DNA of 64,000 nucleotides from Streptomyces mashuensis (GTDB lineage Bacteria > Actinomycetota > Actinomycetes > Streptomycetales > Streptomycetaceae). The notes under the pieces were generated by a model that ran no database searches, was not told the origin of the DNA, and was given only the letters and a program-made list of their open reading frames with translations. Of the stretch, positions 26,745-35,708 are shown piece after piece. The translations under genes were made by a program, and so were the position numbers. Location of the stretch: positions 310,001 through 374,000 of the forward strand of contig NZ_BNBD01000003.1 in NCBI RefSeq assembly GCF_014654785.1. The letters are read 5' to 3'. Each line of letters starts with the position of its first letter. Within the stretch, counting starts at the first letter, position 1.

Positions 26745-28511
26745 TTACAGGTACTGGCCGGTATTGGCCACGGTGTCGATGGAGCGGCCGGTGTCCGCGC
26801 CCTGCTTGCCGGTGACGAGGGTGCGGATGAAGACGATCCGCTCGCCCTTCTTGCCGGAGATGCGGGCCCAGTCGTCGGGGTTGGTGGTGTTGGGCAGGTC
26901 CTCGTTCTCCTTGAACTCGTCGACGCAGGCGGCGAGCAGGTGGGAGACGCGGAGGCCCTTCTGGTTGTGGTCGAGGTAGGCCTTGATCGCCATCTTCTTG
27001 GCCCGGTCCACGATGTTCTGGATCATGGCTCCGGAGTTGAAGTCCTTGAAGTAGAGGACTTCCTTGTCACCGTTGGCGTAGGTGACCTCCAGGAAGCGGT
27101 TCTCCTCGGACTCGGCGTACATCTGCTCGACGACCGACTGGATCATGCCCTCGATGGTGGCCCTGGCGTCGCCGCCGTGCTCGGCGAGGTCGTCGGCGTG
27201 CAGGGGCAGGGACTCGGTCAGGTACTTCGAGAAGATGTCCTTGGCGGCCTCGGCGTCCGGGCGCTCGATCTTGATCTTGACGTCGAGGCGGCCGGGGCGG
27301 AGGATCGCCGGGTCGATCATGTCCTCGCGGTTGGAGGCGCCGATGACGATGACGTTCTCCAGGCCCTCCACGCCGTCGATCTCGGAGAGCAGCTGCGGGA
27401 CGATGGTGTTCTCCACGTCCGAGCTGACGCCGGAGCCACGGGTGCGGAAGAGGGAGTCCATCTCGTCGAAGAAGACGATGACGGGGGTGCCCTCGCCGGC
27501 CTTCTCCCGGGCGCGCTGGAAGATCAGCCGGATGTGCCGCTCCGTCTCGCCGACGTACTTGTTGAGCAGCTCGGGGCCCTTGATGTTGAGGAAGAAGGAC
27601 TTCCCCGCGGGCTTGCCGGTGACCTCGGCGACCTTCTTCGCAAGGGAGTTGGCGACGGCCTTCGCGATGAGGGTCTTGCCGCAGCCGGGCGGGCCGTAGA
27701 GCAGGACGCCCTTGGGCGGGCGGAGTTCGTGCTCCTTGAAGAGGTCGGGGTAGAGGTACGGGAGCTCGACGGCGTCGCGGATCAGCTCGATCTGGTTGCC
27801 CAGGCCGCCGATCTTGCCGTAGTCGATGTCGGGCACCTCTTCGAGGACGAGTTCCTCGACCTCGCTCTTGGGGATGACCTCGTAGACGTAGCCGGAGCGG
27901 GGTTCGAGCAGGAGGGCGTCGCCGGGGCGGATGGTGGTGTCCAGCAGCGGCTCGGCGAGCCGGACCACCCGCTCCTCGTCGGTGTGCCCTATCACGAGGG
28001 CGCGTTCGCCGTCCTCCAGGATCTCCTTGAGGGTGACGATGTCGCCGGCGCGCTCGAAGTGCATGGCCTGGACCACGTTGAGCGCCTCGTTGAGCATGAC
28101 CTCCTGGCCGGGCCGGAGGTCGTCGGGCTCGACGCCGGGGCTGACGTTCACCCGGAGCTTGCGGCCGCCGGTGAAGACGTCGGCCGTGCCGTCCTCGTTC
28201 GCCTGCAGGAAGACACCGAAGCCGGCCGGCGGCTGGGCGAGCCGGTCGACCTCCTCCTTGAGGGCGACGATCTGGTCCCGGGCCTCACGGAGGGTGTTCG
28301 CGAGGCGTTCGTTCTGTGCGGATACGCCGGCCAGGTTGGTCTGGAGCTCGACGATCCGCTCTTCGAGAATCCTCGTGTGCCGCGGAGAGTCGGCGAGCTT
28401 GCGTCGCAGGACGGCGATCTCCTGCTCGAGATAGGCAATCTGGCCCGCGGGGTCGTCGGACCCGCGCCCCGGCCGGATGCCGCGGTTGATGTCGTCGTCG
28501 TGGGCTGCCAC
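26745..28511 (-). CDS. arc: Proteasomal AAA ATPase Arc (Mpa)
   Basis: 588 residues. This hexameric ring ATPase binds pupylated proteins, unfolds them and feeds them into the 20S core. An N-terminal coiled coil (about residues 20-80, [20 protein letters not shown] onward) is the Pup-binding region. OB domains follow, then the AAA module with Walker A GPPGCGKT and Walker [13 protein letters not shown]. The C-terminus ends GQYL, the gate-opening docking tail of Arc/Mpa. The GTG at 28509-28511 follows GGAGGAGGTGAG; the TTG six codons earlier lies within that ribosome site and is rejected. It is divergent from the ferredoxin gene. Confidence 0.97.
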   Translation of the reverse strand: MAAHDDDINRGIRPGRGSDDPAGQIAYLEQEIAVLRRKLADSPRHTRILEERIVELQTNLAGVSAQNERLANTLREARDQIVALKEEVDRLAQPPAGFGVFLQANEDGTADVFTGGRKLRVNVSPGVEPDDLRPGQEVMLNEALNVVQAMHFERAGDIVTLKEILEDGERALVIGHTDEERVVRLAEPLLDTTIRPGDALLLEPRSGYVYEVIPKSEVEELVLEEVPDIDYGKIGGLGNQIELIRDAVELPYLYPDLFKEHELRPPKGVLLYGPPGCGKTLIAKAVANSLAKKVAEVTGKPAGKSFFLNIKGPELLNKYVGETERHIRLIFQRAREKAGEGTPVIVFFDEMDSLFRTRGSGVSSDVENTIVPQLLSEIDGVEGLENVIVIGASNREDMIDPAILRPGRLDVKIKIERPDAEAAKDIFSKYLTESLPLHADDLAEHGGDARATIEGMIQSVVEQMYAESEENRFLEVTYANGDKEVLYFKDFNSGAMIQNIVDRAKKMAIKAYLDHNQKGLRVSHLLAACVDEFKENEDLPNTTNPDDWARISGKKGERIVFIRTLVTGKQGADTGRSIDTVANTGQYL

Positions 28512-28753
28512 GGTCCTCACCTCCTCCAAGGGGAGCTGGACGCTTCCAGACCCTACCTGGGCCGGTGCAGGTTGAAACCCCTAGATCACAAACCCGGTCG
28601 GAGTGTGTCCGATCTTCACCCTTGCGCACGTCCTCACGTCAGGGGAATACCCACCCATCAACATCGGAAAGCGGGCGGTTGTATCGTCGACTCGGTCAAC
28701 ACCCGTCAGGGCTGGCTCCAATTGGTTCACGTACGCAGGAAACGGCAGGCGAG

Positions 28754-29041
28754 ATGTCCGTGCAGAACGACGAGCTCGAGGTCTGGATCGACCAGGACCT
28801 GTGCACCGGCGACGGGATCTGCGCCCAGTACGCCCCGGAGGTCTTCGAGCTCGACATCGACGGCCTGGCGTACGTCAAGGACGCCGACGACGAGCTGCTC
28901 CAGGACAAGGGTGCCACCACGCGGGTGCCGCTGGAGCTGCTCGCGGAGGTGCGGGACTCGGCGAAGGAGTGCCCGGGCGACTGCATCCACGTGCGCCGGG
29001 TCGCCGACAAGGTGGAGGTCTACGGTCCGGACGCCGAGTAG
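28754..29041 (+). CDS. Small single-cluster ferredoxin
   Basis: 95 residues. Cysteines C17, C23 and C73 are placed as in one-cluster ferredoxins (CTGDGIC and ECPGDC, with an extra C77). Asp20 replaces the Cys that would complete a 4Fe-4S site. This indicates a [3Fe-4S] or Asp-ligated cluster, as in ferredoxins that serve cytochromes P450. The ATG at 28754 follows GGCGAG. It is divergent from arc across 242 bases. No P450 or reductase gene is adjacent, so its partner is unknown. Confidence 0.92.
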   Translation: MSVQNDELEVWIDQDLCTGDGICAQYAPEVFELDIDGLAYVKDADDELLQDKGATTRVPLELLAEVRDSAKECPGDCIHVRRVADKVEVYGPDAE

Positions 29042-29111
29042 GCGGTGAGCAGCCGTACGGCTCGGTGACCGACCCCTCACGGCCGGTGCCGGGGCCCGCG
29101 TGATCGCGGGC

Positions 29112-29768
29112 TCAGGCGCCGGCCGTGGCCGTTTGCGGGGCCAGGGCCGTCAGCACGAATCTCCCGTCGCGCCAGTGCCACTTCACGGCGCGCCGGCGGT
29201 CGGGGCAGCAGCGGGGCACGGCGGGGCCGGAGTAGCCGAGGAGAGTGGCCGAAACCGTGCCGGGCCCGGCGCCGAGGCCGGTGACGGTCATCCGCTCGGC
29301 GGGGTCGACGAGGGTGGCCAGGAGGCGCGGGGCGGCCGAGCCTGCGGCCGGGGTCCCGAGCAGGTAGAGGCCGCTGGGCGGGGTGCCGCCGCCGGCGGGG
29401 CAGCGGACCTGGGCGACGGTCTCGGGGCGCCCGTCGCGGTCGAGGTCGGCGGTGGCCTGGTGGACGACCTCGGCGGGGGCGCGGCCGCAGTCGAGGGGGT
29501 AGTGGGCGGCGCGGGCGTCGGGGGCGGCCACGGCGGCCGGGTGGGCCTCCGGGGTGGTGCCGGGACCGGTGAGGGCGGCGCCGGTGAGCACGGCGGCCAG
29601 GGCGGCCGCGGTGGCGAGCCAGTGGAGCGGGCGGGGGCGGGTGTGCGGGAGGGGCTGCGTCGGGCCGGACGAGGGGAACGAACCGGCTGCTGCGGACTGC
29701 ACGCGCGCGGACTCCTGTGAGAGCTGTGGCTGCGGGGTTGGCTGCGAAAAGTGACTGCATGGTGTCAC
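29112..29768 (-). CDS. Hypothetical exported or membrane-anchored protein
   Basis: 218 residues that I do not recognise. A Ser/Pro-rich N-terminal stretch (about 1-45) precedes a hydrophobic segment (about 50-67), suggesting a single N-terminal span or late signal sequence. The exported part contains VHQATADLDRDGRPETVAQV, a short FG-GAP/VCBS-like calcium-loop sequence, and four cysteines that could form disulfides. The GTG start at 29768 is uncertain because of the long polar leader. It is convergent with the ferredoxin gene and downstream of trmI on the same strand. Confidence 0.65.
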   Translation of the reverse strand: MTPCSHFSQPTPQPQLSQESARVQSAAAGSFPSSGPTQPLPHTRPRPLHWLATAAALAAVLTGAALTGPGTTPEAHPAAVAAPDARAAHYPLDCGRAPAEVVHQATADLDRDGRPETVAQVRCPAGGGTPPSGLYLLGTPAAGSAAPRLLATLVDPAERMTVTGLGAGPGTVSATLLGYSGPAVPRCCPDRRRAVKWHWRDGRFVLTALAPQTATAGA

Positions 29769-29909
29769 ACCGGTGGTGACGCAGGAACAGCGGGCCGGGG
29801 GGTGAGCAGCACGGTCCGTGGTGCGGGAGCGGGCGGTAACGCGACGGCGCCGCCCCCGAGTTCCGCGGTGCGGTTCCCGGCGGCGGCGCCGCGTGGTGGT
29901 GCGTACGGG

Positions 29910-30797
29910 TCAGCCCTTGTTGGGGCCCTCGTAGTCCTCGCCGTAGGCGCCCTTGGCGGGGCGGCGGCGGCGCATGGGCGGCTCGACGCCGTCCGCGAGG
30001 CGGCGGGCGGTGACGAGGAAGCCGGTGTGGCCGATCATCCGGTGGTCGGGGCGGACGGCGAGGCCCTCCACGTGCCAGTTGCGGATCATCGACTCCCACG
30101 GCTGCGGCTCGGCGAAGCAGCCGATCTCGCGGATGGACTCGACGGTCCGCGCGAGCTGGGTGGTGGTGGCCACGTAGCAGCAGAGGATGCCGCCGGGGAC
30201 CAGCGCCTTGGAGACGGCCTCCAGGCACTCCCAGGGAGCGAGCATGTCGAGGATCACGCGGTCGACGTCGGTGTCGGACAGGTTGTCCTGGAGGTCGCCG
30301 ACGGTGAGCTGCCAGGCGGGGTGCGGGCCGCCGAAGTAGCGCTCCACGTTGGCCTGGGCGATCTCGGCGAAGTCCTCGCGGCGCTCGTAGGAGTGCAGCA
30401 TGCCCTGGTCGCCGATGGCGCGGAGCAGGAAGCTGCTGAGCGAGCCCGAGCCGACGCCGGCCTCCACGACGCGGGCGCCGGGGAAGATGTCGGCGAAGGC
30501 GAGGATCTGCCCCGCGTCCTTCGGGTAGACCACCGCGGCTCCGCGGGGCATGGACAGGACGTAGTCGGGGAGCAGGGGGCGCAGCGCCAGGTAGGCGACG
30601 TTTCCCGTGGTACGGACGACACTGCCCTCGGGGGCGCCGATCAGCTCGTCGTGGGGGAAGGAACCCTTGTGGGTGTGGAAGTTCTTCCCGGCCTCGAGCG
30701 TGAACGTGTAGTGGCGTCCCTTGGGGTCGGTGAGCTGGACCTGGTCCCCGACCTTGAAGGGCCCGCGACGGCGGGCGGCACCGGTCGGTTCGGACAT
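29910..30797 (-). CDS. trmI: tRNA (adenine-58-N1)-methyltransferase TrmI
   Basis: 295 residues. It methylates A58 of the tRNA T-loop. An N-terminal beta domain (VGDQVQLTDPKGRHYTFTLE) leads into a Rossmann-type SAM-binding fold with VVEAGVGSGSLSSFLLRAIG and the catalytic-region DRVILDMLAPWECL. The start MSEPTGAARRRGPFKVG at 30797 matches family length; no strong Shine-Dalgarno sequence precedes it. In many actinobacteria this gene lies near the proteasome ATPase, as here. It is 48 bases downstream of the M50 protease gene, transcribed in the same direction. Confidence 0.94.
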   Translation of the reverse strand: MSEPTGAARRRGPFKVGDQVQLTDPKGRHYTFTLEAGKNFHTHKGSFPHDELIGAPEGSVVRTTGNVAYLALRPLLPDYVLSMPRGAAVVYPKDAGQILAFADIFPGARVVEAGVGSGSLSSFLLRAIGDQGMLHSYERREDFAEIAQANVERYFGGPHPAWQLTVGDLQDNLSDTDVDRVILDMLAPWECLEAVSKALVPGGILCCYVATTTQLARTVESIREIGCFAEPQPWESMIRNWHVEGLAVRPDHRMIGHTGFLVTARRLADGVEPPMRRRRPAKGAYGEDYEGPNKG

Positions 30798-30845
30798 ACG
30801 ACCAGCGTACCGGGCGTCGGGGGGACTGCTGACCACCGGTAGTGG

Positions 30846-32084
30846 TCAGGGGCCGGCGGGGCGGGACATGGCGGCGACGAAGGCGCGCTCGACGTCGGTG
30901 GCGGAGAGGACGCCGTAGACCTCGCCGGTGTCCTCGACGACGAGGTATTCGCTGGCGGGGGTGGTGCGGAGGGCTTCGAGGAGGTCCTCGCCGGCGAGGT
31001 CGGCGGGGAGCCGCATGCCGTCGGTGAGCTCCTGGGCGAGGGTGCCGGTCTCGGTCCAGGGGCGGCGGTGCTGGGGGATGCCGGCGATGGCGGTCTCGCG
31101 GACGATCGCGGTGGGGGTGCCCTGGGCGTCGACGACGACGAGGGCGCGGGCGCCGGCCTCGCCGGCGCGGCGGAGGGCCTCGGAGAGGGGGGTGGCGGCC
31201 TGGACGGGGACGGCGCGCCGGGTGAGGGTGCGGGCGCGGAGGCCGGGCAGGTGTTCGCGGAGGCGGGCCATGCGGAGGCTGTTGCCGGCGCCGGTCCAGA
31301 TGATGGCGGCGAGGACGGCCGCGAGGAGGGCGTCGGTGAGGGAGTCGGTGCCGCCGAAGCTGTCGATGTCGCCGCCGTGGGTGAGCAGGGGCAGGCCGAG
31401 GAGGACGGCGACGGCGAGGGCGCGGCCGACCCAGGCGGCGGCGACGGTGCCGGTCATGGGTTTGCCGCTGATCTTCCAGACGACGGCGCGGAGCATGCGG
31501 CCGCCGTCGAGGGGGAGGCCGGGCAGCAGGTTGAAGGCGGCGACGAGGAGGTTGGAGAGCATGAGCCCGGCGAGGAGGACGCTGGGCACGGTGCCGGGGC
31601 GGACGGCGAGGAGGCCGAGCCAGAAGAGGCCGGCGAGGACGAGGGAGAGGAGGGGGCCGACGAAGGCGAGGACGAATTCGCGGCCGGGGGTCTCGCTCTC
31701 CTTCTCGATCTCGGAGACGCCGCCGAAGAACTGGAGCTGGATGCGGCGCACCGGGAGTTTGAAGCGGAGGGCGGCGACGGTGTGGGCGAGCTCGTGGACG
31801 AGGACGGAGCCGTAGAAGGCGACGGCGAAGAAGAGGGCGACGAGGTAGCGGGCGCGGCCGAGCTCGGGCAGGACGCGGTCCAGCTGGCCGCCGAAGACCC
31901 AGGTGATGAGGGCGGCGACGAGGAACCAGCTGGGGGCGACGTAGACGGGTACGCCGAAGGGGCGGCCCATGAGGATGCCGCCGCCGGGTCCGGGCTGCCG
32001 GGGGGCGCCGGGGCGCCTGCCCGGGGGGCCGCCGGGGCTGTCGTCGCCGCCCGTGCCGGGTCGGCCCTGCCCGCTGTCGTCCAC
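30846..32084 (-). CDS. Site-2-protease-family (M50) metalloprotease with CBS domains
   Basis: A 412-residue intramembrane zinc protease. The disordered Gly/Pro-rich N-terminus is followed by about six spans carrying HELAH (zinc-binding, catalytic Glu) and LPLDGGR, the Asp zinc ligand of the LDG motif. The C-terminal cytoplasmic half (about 270-405) has paired CBS-like repeats (TPLSEALRRAGEAGARALVV; TTPASEYLVVEDTGEVYGVL), suggesting nucleotide control. The GTG start follows GAGGGGA. It is divergent from the RecB-like gene and followed by trmI. Its substrate is unknown; anti-sigma factors are typical for the family. Confidence 0.92.
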   Translation of the reverse strand: MDDSGQGRPGTGGDDSPGGPPGRRPGAPRQPGPGGGILMGRPFGVPVYVAPSWFLVAALITWVFGGQLDRVLPELGRARYLVALFFAVAFYGSVLVHELAHTVAALRFKLPVRRIQLQFFGGVSEIEKESETPGREFVLAFVGPLLSLVLAGLFWLGLLAVRPGTVPSVLLAGLMLSNLLVAAFNLLPGLPLDGGRMLRAVVWKISGKPMTGTVAAAWVGRALAVAVLLGLPLLTHGGDIDSFGGTDSLTDALLAAVLAAIIWTGAGNSLRMARLREHLPGLRARTLTRRAVPVQAATPLSEALRRAGEAGARALVVVDAQGTPTAIVRETAIAGIPQHRRPWTETGTLAQELTDGMRLPADLAGEDLLEALRTTPASEYLVVEDTGEVYGVLSATDVERAFVAAMSRPAGP

Positions 32085-32204
32085 GGTGTCCCCTCGTCGG
32101 CTCCGGTCCCCGCACCACCGGGTGCTTTGTCACGATCATGCAGTGCGGGTCTACCGTCGATGGTATGCGGCCGGTTGTCCGTGCCGGGCCGTAGGGTCTG
32201 TGTC

Positions 32205-33176
32205 ATGGATTCCGCCACCGGGAGCTCCGTCGAGGGCTCCGCCGAGAACTGTTCGGGGGCGGCAGCGGGCCCGGTGCGCGGGCCCGCTGCCGTGCCGCCG
32301 GCCTCCCTGTCGCCGTCGAGGGCAGCGGATTTCATGCGGTGCCCGTTGCTGTACCGCTTCCGGGTGATCGACCGGTTGCCGGAGAAGCCGAGTGCGGCCG
32401 CGACGCGGGGCACGGTGGTGCACGCGGTGCTGGAGCGGTTGTTCGACGCGCCGGCGGAGGAGCGGACGGCGCCGCGGGCGGTGTCGCTGGTGCCGGGCGA
32501 GTGGGAACGGCTGCTGGCGGCGAAGCCGGAGCTGGCGGGGTTGTTCCTGCGCGAGGACGGGTCGCGGGACGACGAGGCGCTGGCGCGCTGGCTGGCGGAC
32601 GCGGAGCGGCTGGTGGAGCGCTGGTTCTCGCTGGAGGACCCGACGCGGCTGGAGCCGGCCGAGCGGGAGCTGTCGGTGCAGACGGTGCTGGAGCCGGTCG
32701 CGGAGGAGGACGGTGCGGGGCGGCCGGAGCTGCTGCTGCGCGGCATCGTGGACCGGCTGGACGTGGCGCCGTCGGGCGAGCTGCGGATCGTGGACTACAA
32801 GACGGGGAAGGCGCCGTCGCCGCAGTACCGGGGCGAGGCGCTGTTCCAGATGATGTTCTACGCGCTGGTGGTGTGGCGGCTGCGGGGCCGGGTGCCGCGC
32901 CGGCTCCAGCTGGTGTACCTGGGCAGCGGGGACGTGCTGACGTACGACCCGGTGGAGGCCGAGCTGCACGCGGTGGAGCGGAAGCTGCGGGCGCTGTGGG
33001 ACGCGATCGCGGAGGCCACCCGGACGGGCGACTGGCGGCCGCGGCCGACGAAGCTGTGCGGCTGGTGCGACCACCGGGCGGTGTGCCCGGAGTTCGGTGG
33101 CACTCCCCCGCCGTATCCGCTGCCGCTGCCCGCGCAACGGGACGGGGCGGCCCAGGGCAGAATGGACGCGGTCTAG
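32205..33176 (+). CDS. RecB-family PD-(D/E)XK nuclease with iron-sulfur-type cysteines
   Basis: 323 residues. Nuclease core motifs are GTVVHAVLERLF, LRGIVDRLDV (metal-binding Asp) and RIVDYKTGKAP (D-x-K). Cys46 (FMRCPLLYRF) and a C-terminal trio (CGWCDHRAVC, about 285-294) are spaced like the 4Fe-4S clasp of AddB/Cas4-type nucleases. Such proteins act on DNA ends or flaps. It is monocistronic or co-transcribed with the response regulator 15 bases downstream. No Cas gene or AddAB helicase is nearby. Confidence 0.92.
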   Translation: MDSATGSSVEGSAENCSGAAAGPVRGPAAVPPASLSPSRAADFMRCPLLYRFRVIDRLPEKPSAAATRGTVVHAVLERLFDAPAEERTAPRAVSLVPGEWERLLAAKPELAGLFLREDGSRDDEALARWLADAERLVERWFSLEDPTRLEPAERELSVQTVLEPVAEEDGAGRPELLLRGIVDRLDVAPSGELRIVDYKTGKAPSPQYRGEALFQMMFYALVVWRLRGRVPRRLQLVYLGSGDVLTYDPVEAELHAVERKLRALWDAIAEATRTGDWRPRPTKLCGWCDHRAVCPEFGGTPPPYPLPLPAQRDGAAQGRMDAV

Positions 33177-33191
33177 CGAAGGAGATCTCCC

Positions 33192-33863
33192 GTGGCGATC
33201 CGCGTCCTACTGGTCGACGACCAGCCGCTGCTGCGCACCGGCTTCCGCATGATCCTGGAGGCCGAGCAGGACCTGGCGGTGGTGGGTGAGGCCGGGGACG
33301 GCCTGCAGGCGCTGGAGCAGGTGCGCGCGTTGCAGCCGGACGTTGTGCTGATGGACATCCGGATGCCGCGGATGGACGGGGTGGAGGCCACCCGGCAGAT
33401 CACCGGCCCGGAGCGGGACGGCCCGGCGAAGGTGCTGGTGCTGACGACGTTCGACCTGGACGAGTACGTGGTGGAGGCGCTGAAGGCGGGGGCGAGCGGC
33501 TTCCTGCTGAAGGACGCCCCGGCGCATGAGCTGGTGCAGGCGATCCGGGTGGTGGCCGGTGGTGAGGCGATGCTGGCGCCGAGCATCACGCGGCGGCTGC
33601 TGGACAAGTACGCGGGGCACCTGCCGTCGGGCGAGGAGCCGCTGCCGGACGCGCTGGGCACGCTGACCGAGCGTGAGGTGGAGGTGCTCAAGCTGGTGGC
33701 CCGGGGCCTGTCGAACGCGGAGATCGCGGCGGACCTGTTCGTGAGCGAGACGACGGTGAAGACGCACGTGGGCCATGTGCTGACGAAGCTGGGGCTGCGG
33801 GACCGGGTGCAGGCCGCGGTGTACGCGTACGAGAGCGGGCTGGTGCGTCCCGGCGCGCAGTGA
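33192..33863 (+). CDS. NarL/LuxR-family response regulator (orphan)
   Basis: 223 residues. The receiver domain has the acidic pair D9/D10, phospho-acceptor Asp55 (VVLMDIRMPRMDG), LTTFD and Lys in FLLKDAP. A C-terminal LuxR helix-turn-helix follows (LTEREVEVLKLVARGLSNAE and ETTVKTHVGHVLTKLGLRDR). The GTG start follows GAAGGAGAT. No histidine kinase is adjacent, so its input is unknown. It begins 15 bases after the RecB-like gene. Confidence 0.95.
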   Translation: MAIRVLLVDDQPLLRTGFRMILEAEQDLAVVGEAGDGLQALEQVRALQPDVVLMDIRMPRMDGVEATRQITGPERDGPAKVLVLTTFDLDEYVVEALKAGASGFLLKDAPAHELVQAIRVVAGGEAMLAPSITRRLLDKYAGHLPSGEEPLPDALGTLTEREVEVLKLVARGLSNAEIAADLFVSETTVKTHVGHVLTKLGLRDRVQAAVYAYESGLVRPGAQ

Positions 33864-33887
33864 GCGGTCCGGGTCCGTGAACGGGGT

Positions 33888-33922
33888 GCGCCCCGGTCCC
33901 CGCGGTGCGGGGGCCGGGGCGC
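33888..33922. terminator. Bidirectional terminator
   Basis: A 14-bp stem with one G-U pair (33888-33901 and 33909-33922) and a 7-base loop, in the convergent gap between the response regulator and the first substrate-binding protein. Confidence 0.75.
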
Positions 33923-33943
33923 GGCCGTCGGGGGGTGCGGGCG

Positions 33944-35533
33944 TCAGGCCTTGGCGCCCTTGCTGATCTCCCAGAAACGGAAGACGGTGGAGGCGTCGAG
34001 GGTCCACTGGAGCCCGGAGATGCGCTCGTTGGCGACGGCGTACTGCTTGCCCTGCCAGAGCGGGAGGACGGGCACGTCCTGGGCGACGGCCTGCTGGACC
34101 TTGGCGAAGTCCTCGTTGGTGGCCTGGCGGCTGCCCATGCCGGCCGTGACGGGGAGGATGTTCGCTATGTCCTTGTTCTGGTAGCCGTTGCGGAGGACGT
34201 TGTCCTCGCCGAAGAACGGGGCGGTGAAGTTGTCGGGGTCGGGGTAGTCGGGCACCCAGCCCTTGACGTAGACGCCGTACTTGCCGGCCGCGATGTCCTT
34301 CTCGTACTGGTCGAAGGGCACGCTCTGCACGTCGGCTTCGAAGAGGCCGCTGGCGTTGAGCTGCTTGGCGATCTCCTGGAACTCGGCGACGGTGCCGGGG
34401 CCGTAGCGGACGGGGGTGGCCCACAGGGTGAGCTTGACCTTGCCGCTGACGCCGGCGGACTTGAGGGCGGCGGTGGCCTTCTCGACGTTGGGCCGGTCGC
34501 CGTACATGTCGAAGTAGGGCGTCTTGTGGCCGGTGATGCCGCTGGGCACGACGGAGTAGAGCGGCTCGGCGGTGCGCTTGTAGACGTCGCGGACCAGGGC
34601 GGCGCGGTCGACGAGGTAGGCGATGGCCTTGCGGACGCCGGCCTTGCCGACCACCGGGTCCTTGGTGTTGAAGACCATGTGCTGGACCTCGGCGCTGGTG
34701 CCCTCGGTGACCTTGAGGCCGCCCTTGGCGTCGCCGGACTCGATGTCGGCGATGTCCTTCATGGCCAGGCCACGGTAGGCGACGTCGACGTCGCCGTTCT
34801 GCACGGCCTTCTTCAGGGCGTCCTGCTGGCCGTGGAACAGCTTGAGGGTCATGCCGCTGTTCTGCACGGTGGCGGGGCCCTTGTAGGTGCTGTTGACCTT
34901 GAAGACGGCCTTGTCCTTGCTGAAGGAGTCCAGCTTGTAGACGCCGGAGCCGACGGCCTTGCCGTCGGTGCGCAGCTTGTCCTTGGGGTACTCGGTGTGG
35001 TCGACGATGGAGCCGGCACCGGAGGCGATCTTCTGCGGGAAGGTGGCGTCGGGGCGCTTGAGAGTGAAGACGACGGTGGACTTGTCGGGCGTCTTGATGT
35101 CCCCGATGGTGGAGAGCATCGCGGCCGCCGGGCCGTCCTTGTCGTTGATGCGCAGGGTGCGGCGGAAGGAGTAGGCGACGTCCTCGGAGGTGAGGGGGTT
35201 GCCGTTGCTGAACTTCAGGCCGTCCTGGAGGGTGCACTCGTAGACGGTGCTGGTCTCGTCCCGGAACTTGCAGCTCTTGGCGGCCTCGGGCTGCGGGACG
35301 GTGCTGCCCTTGGGGAAGCTGAGCAGCGACTGGAAGACGTTGTTGAACAGCAGCCAGGAGCCCGGGTCGTAACCGGAGGCCGGGTCGGTGGCCTGCACCT
35401 CGTCCGACATCCCCATGACCACCGACTCCCCGGTGCCGGCCGCCTTGCCGTCCTCCGATCCGCACCCGCTGAGCAGGGCGGCGGCGAGCCCCGCGGTGAG
35501 CGGGGCGGCGAGCCACTGGTCACGTTTCCTCAC
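33944..35533 (-). CDS. Extracytoplasmic peptide-type ABC substrate-binding lipoprotein (copy 1)
   Basis: A 529-residue family-5 (DppA/OppA/NikA-type) solute-binding protein. The signal peptide ends in lipobox LLSGC. Family features include VQSLLSFPKGSTVPQP-type N-terminal strands, GLKFSNGNPLTSEDVAYSFR and a VRKAIAYLVDRAALVRDVY helix. GTG 35533 is chosen for its spacing from GAGGA; GTG 35539 is in frame. It is a paralogue of the next gene upstream on this strand (shared EPLYS-VP-GITGH motif). No permease or ATPase gene is adjacent. The ligand is probably a peptide or related compound, unproven. Confidence 0.92.
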   Translation of the reverse strand: MRKRDQWLAAPLTAGLAAALLSGCGSEDGKAAGTGESVVMGMSDEVQATDPASGYDPGSWLLFNNVFQSLLSFPKGSTVPQPEAAKSCKFRDETSTVYECTLQDGLKFSNGNPLTSEDVAYSFRRTLRINDKDGPAAAMLSTIGDIKTPDKSTVVFTLKRPDATFPQKIASGAGSIVDHTEYPKDKLRTDGKAVGSGVYKLDSFSKDKAVFKVNSTYKGPATVQNSGMTLKLFHGQQDALKKAVQNGDVDVAYRGLAMKDIADIESGDAKGGLKVTEGTSAEVQHMVFNTKDPVVGKAGVRKAIAYLVDRAALVRDVYKRTAEPLYSVVPSGITGHKTPYFDMYGDRPNVEKATAALKSAGVSGKVKLTLWATPVRYGPGTVAEFQEIAKQLNASGLFEADVQSVPFDQYEKDIAAGKYGVYVKGWVPDYPDPDNFTAPFFGEDNVLRNGYQNKDIANILPVTAGMGSRQATNEDFAKVQQAVAQDVPVLPLWQGKQYAVANERISGLQWTLDASTVFRFWEISKGAKA

Positions 35534-35579
35534 GTGCACGTTCCTCACAGTTCTTGATCGCTGAATGACCGTCTGGTGC

Positions 35580-35597
35580 TGCAGAGAAGTTTCTGCA
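35580..35597. promoter_or_regulatory. Imperfect palindrome upstream of SBP copy 1
   Basis: TGCAGA-GAAGTT-TCTGCA, 46 bases upstream of the first substrate-binding gene, in its probable promoter or leader. It is an operator candidate for an unknown regulator. Confidence 0.35.
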
Positions 35598-35653
35598 TTC
35601 TGCGGGTGGAGCTGGTGAAGCGGTGGAGCGAGTACAGCTGGTGGTGCGGGGTG

Positions 35654-35684
35654 GGCGGCGGCCGGGCGTCGCCGGGCCGCCGCC
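35654..35684 (-). terminator. Terminator after SBP copy 2
   Basis: A 10-bp inverted repeat GGCGGCGGCC/GGCCGCCGCC with an 11-base loop, 24 bases after the stop of the second substrate-binding gene. The two paralogues may therefore be separate transcripts. Confidence 0.6.
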
Positions 35685-35708
35685 GCCCGTCCGGGGTCCG
35701 GGTCCGGC

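Noticed and set aside
32205..33176. Cas4 nuclease of a CRISPR system
   Set aside because: The PD-(D/E)XK core and cysteines are similar, but no cas gene or repeat array is nearby; a RecB-family housekeeping nuclease is more likely.
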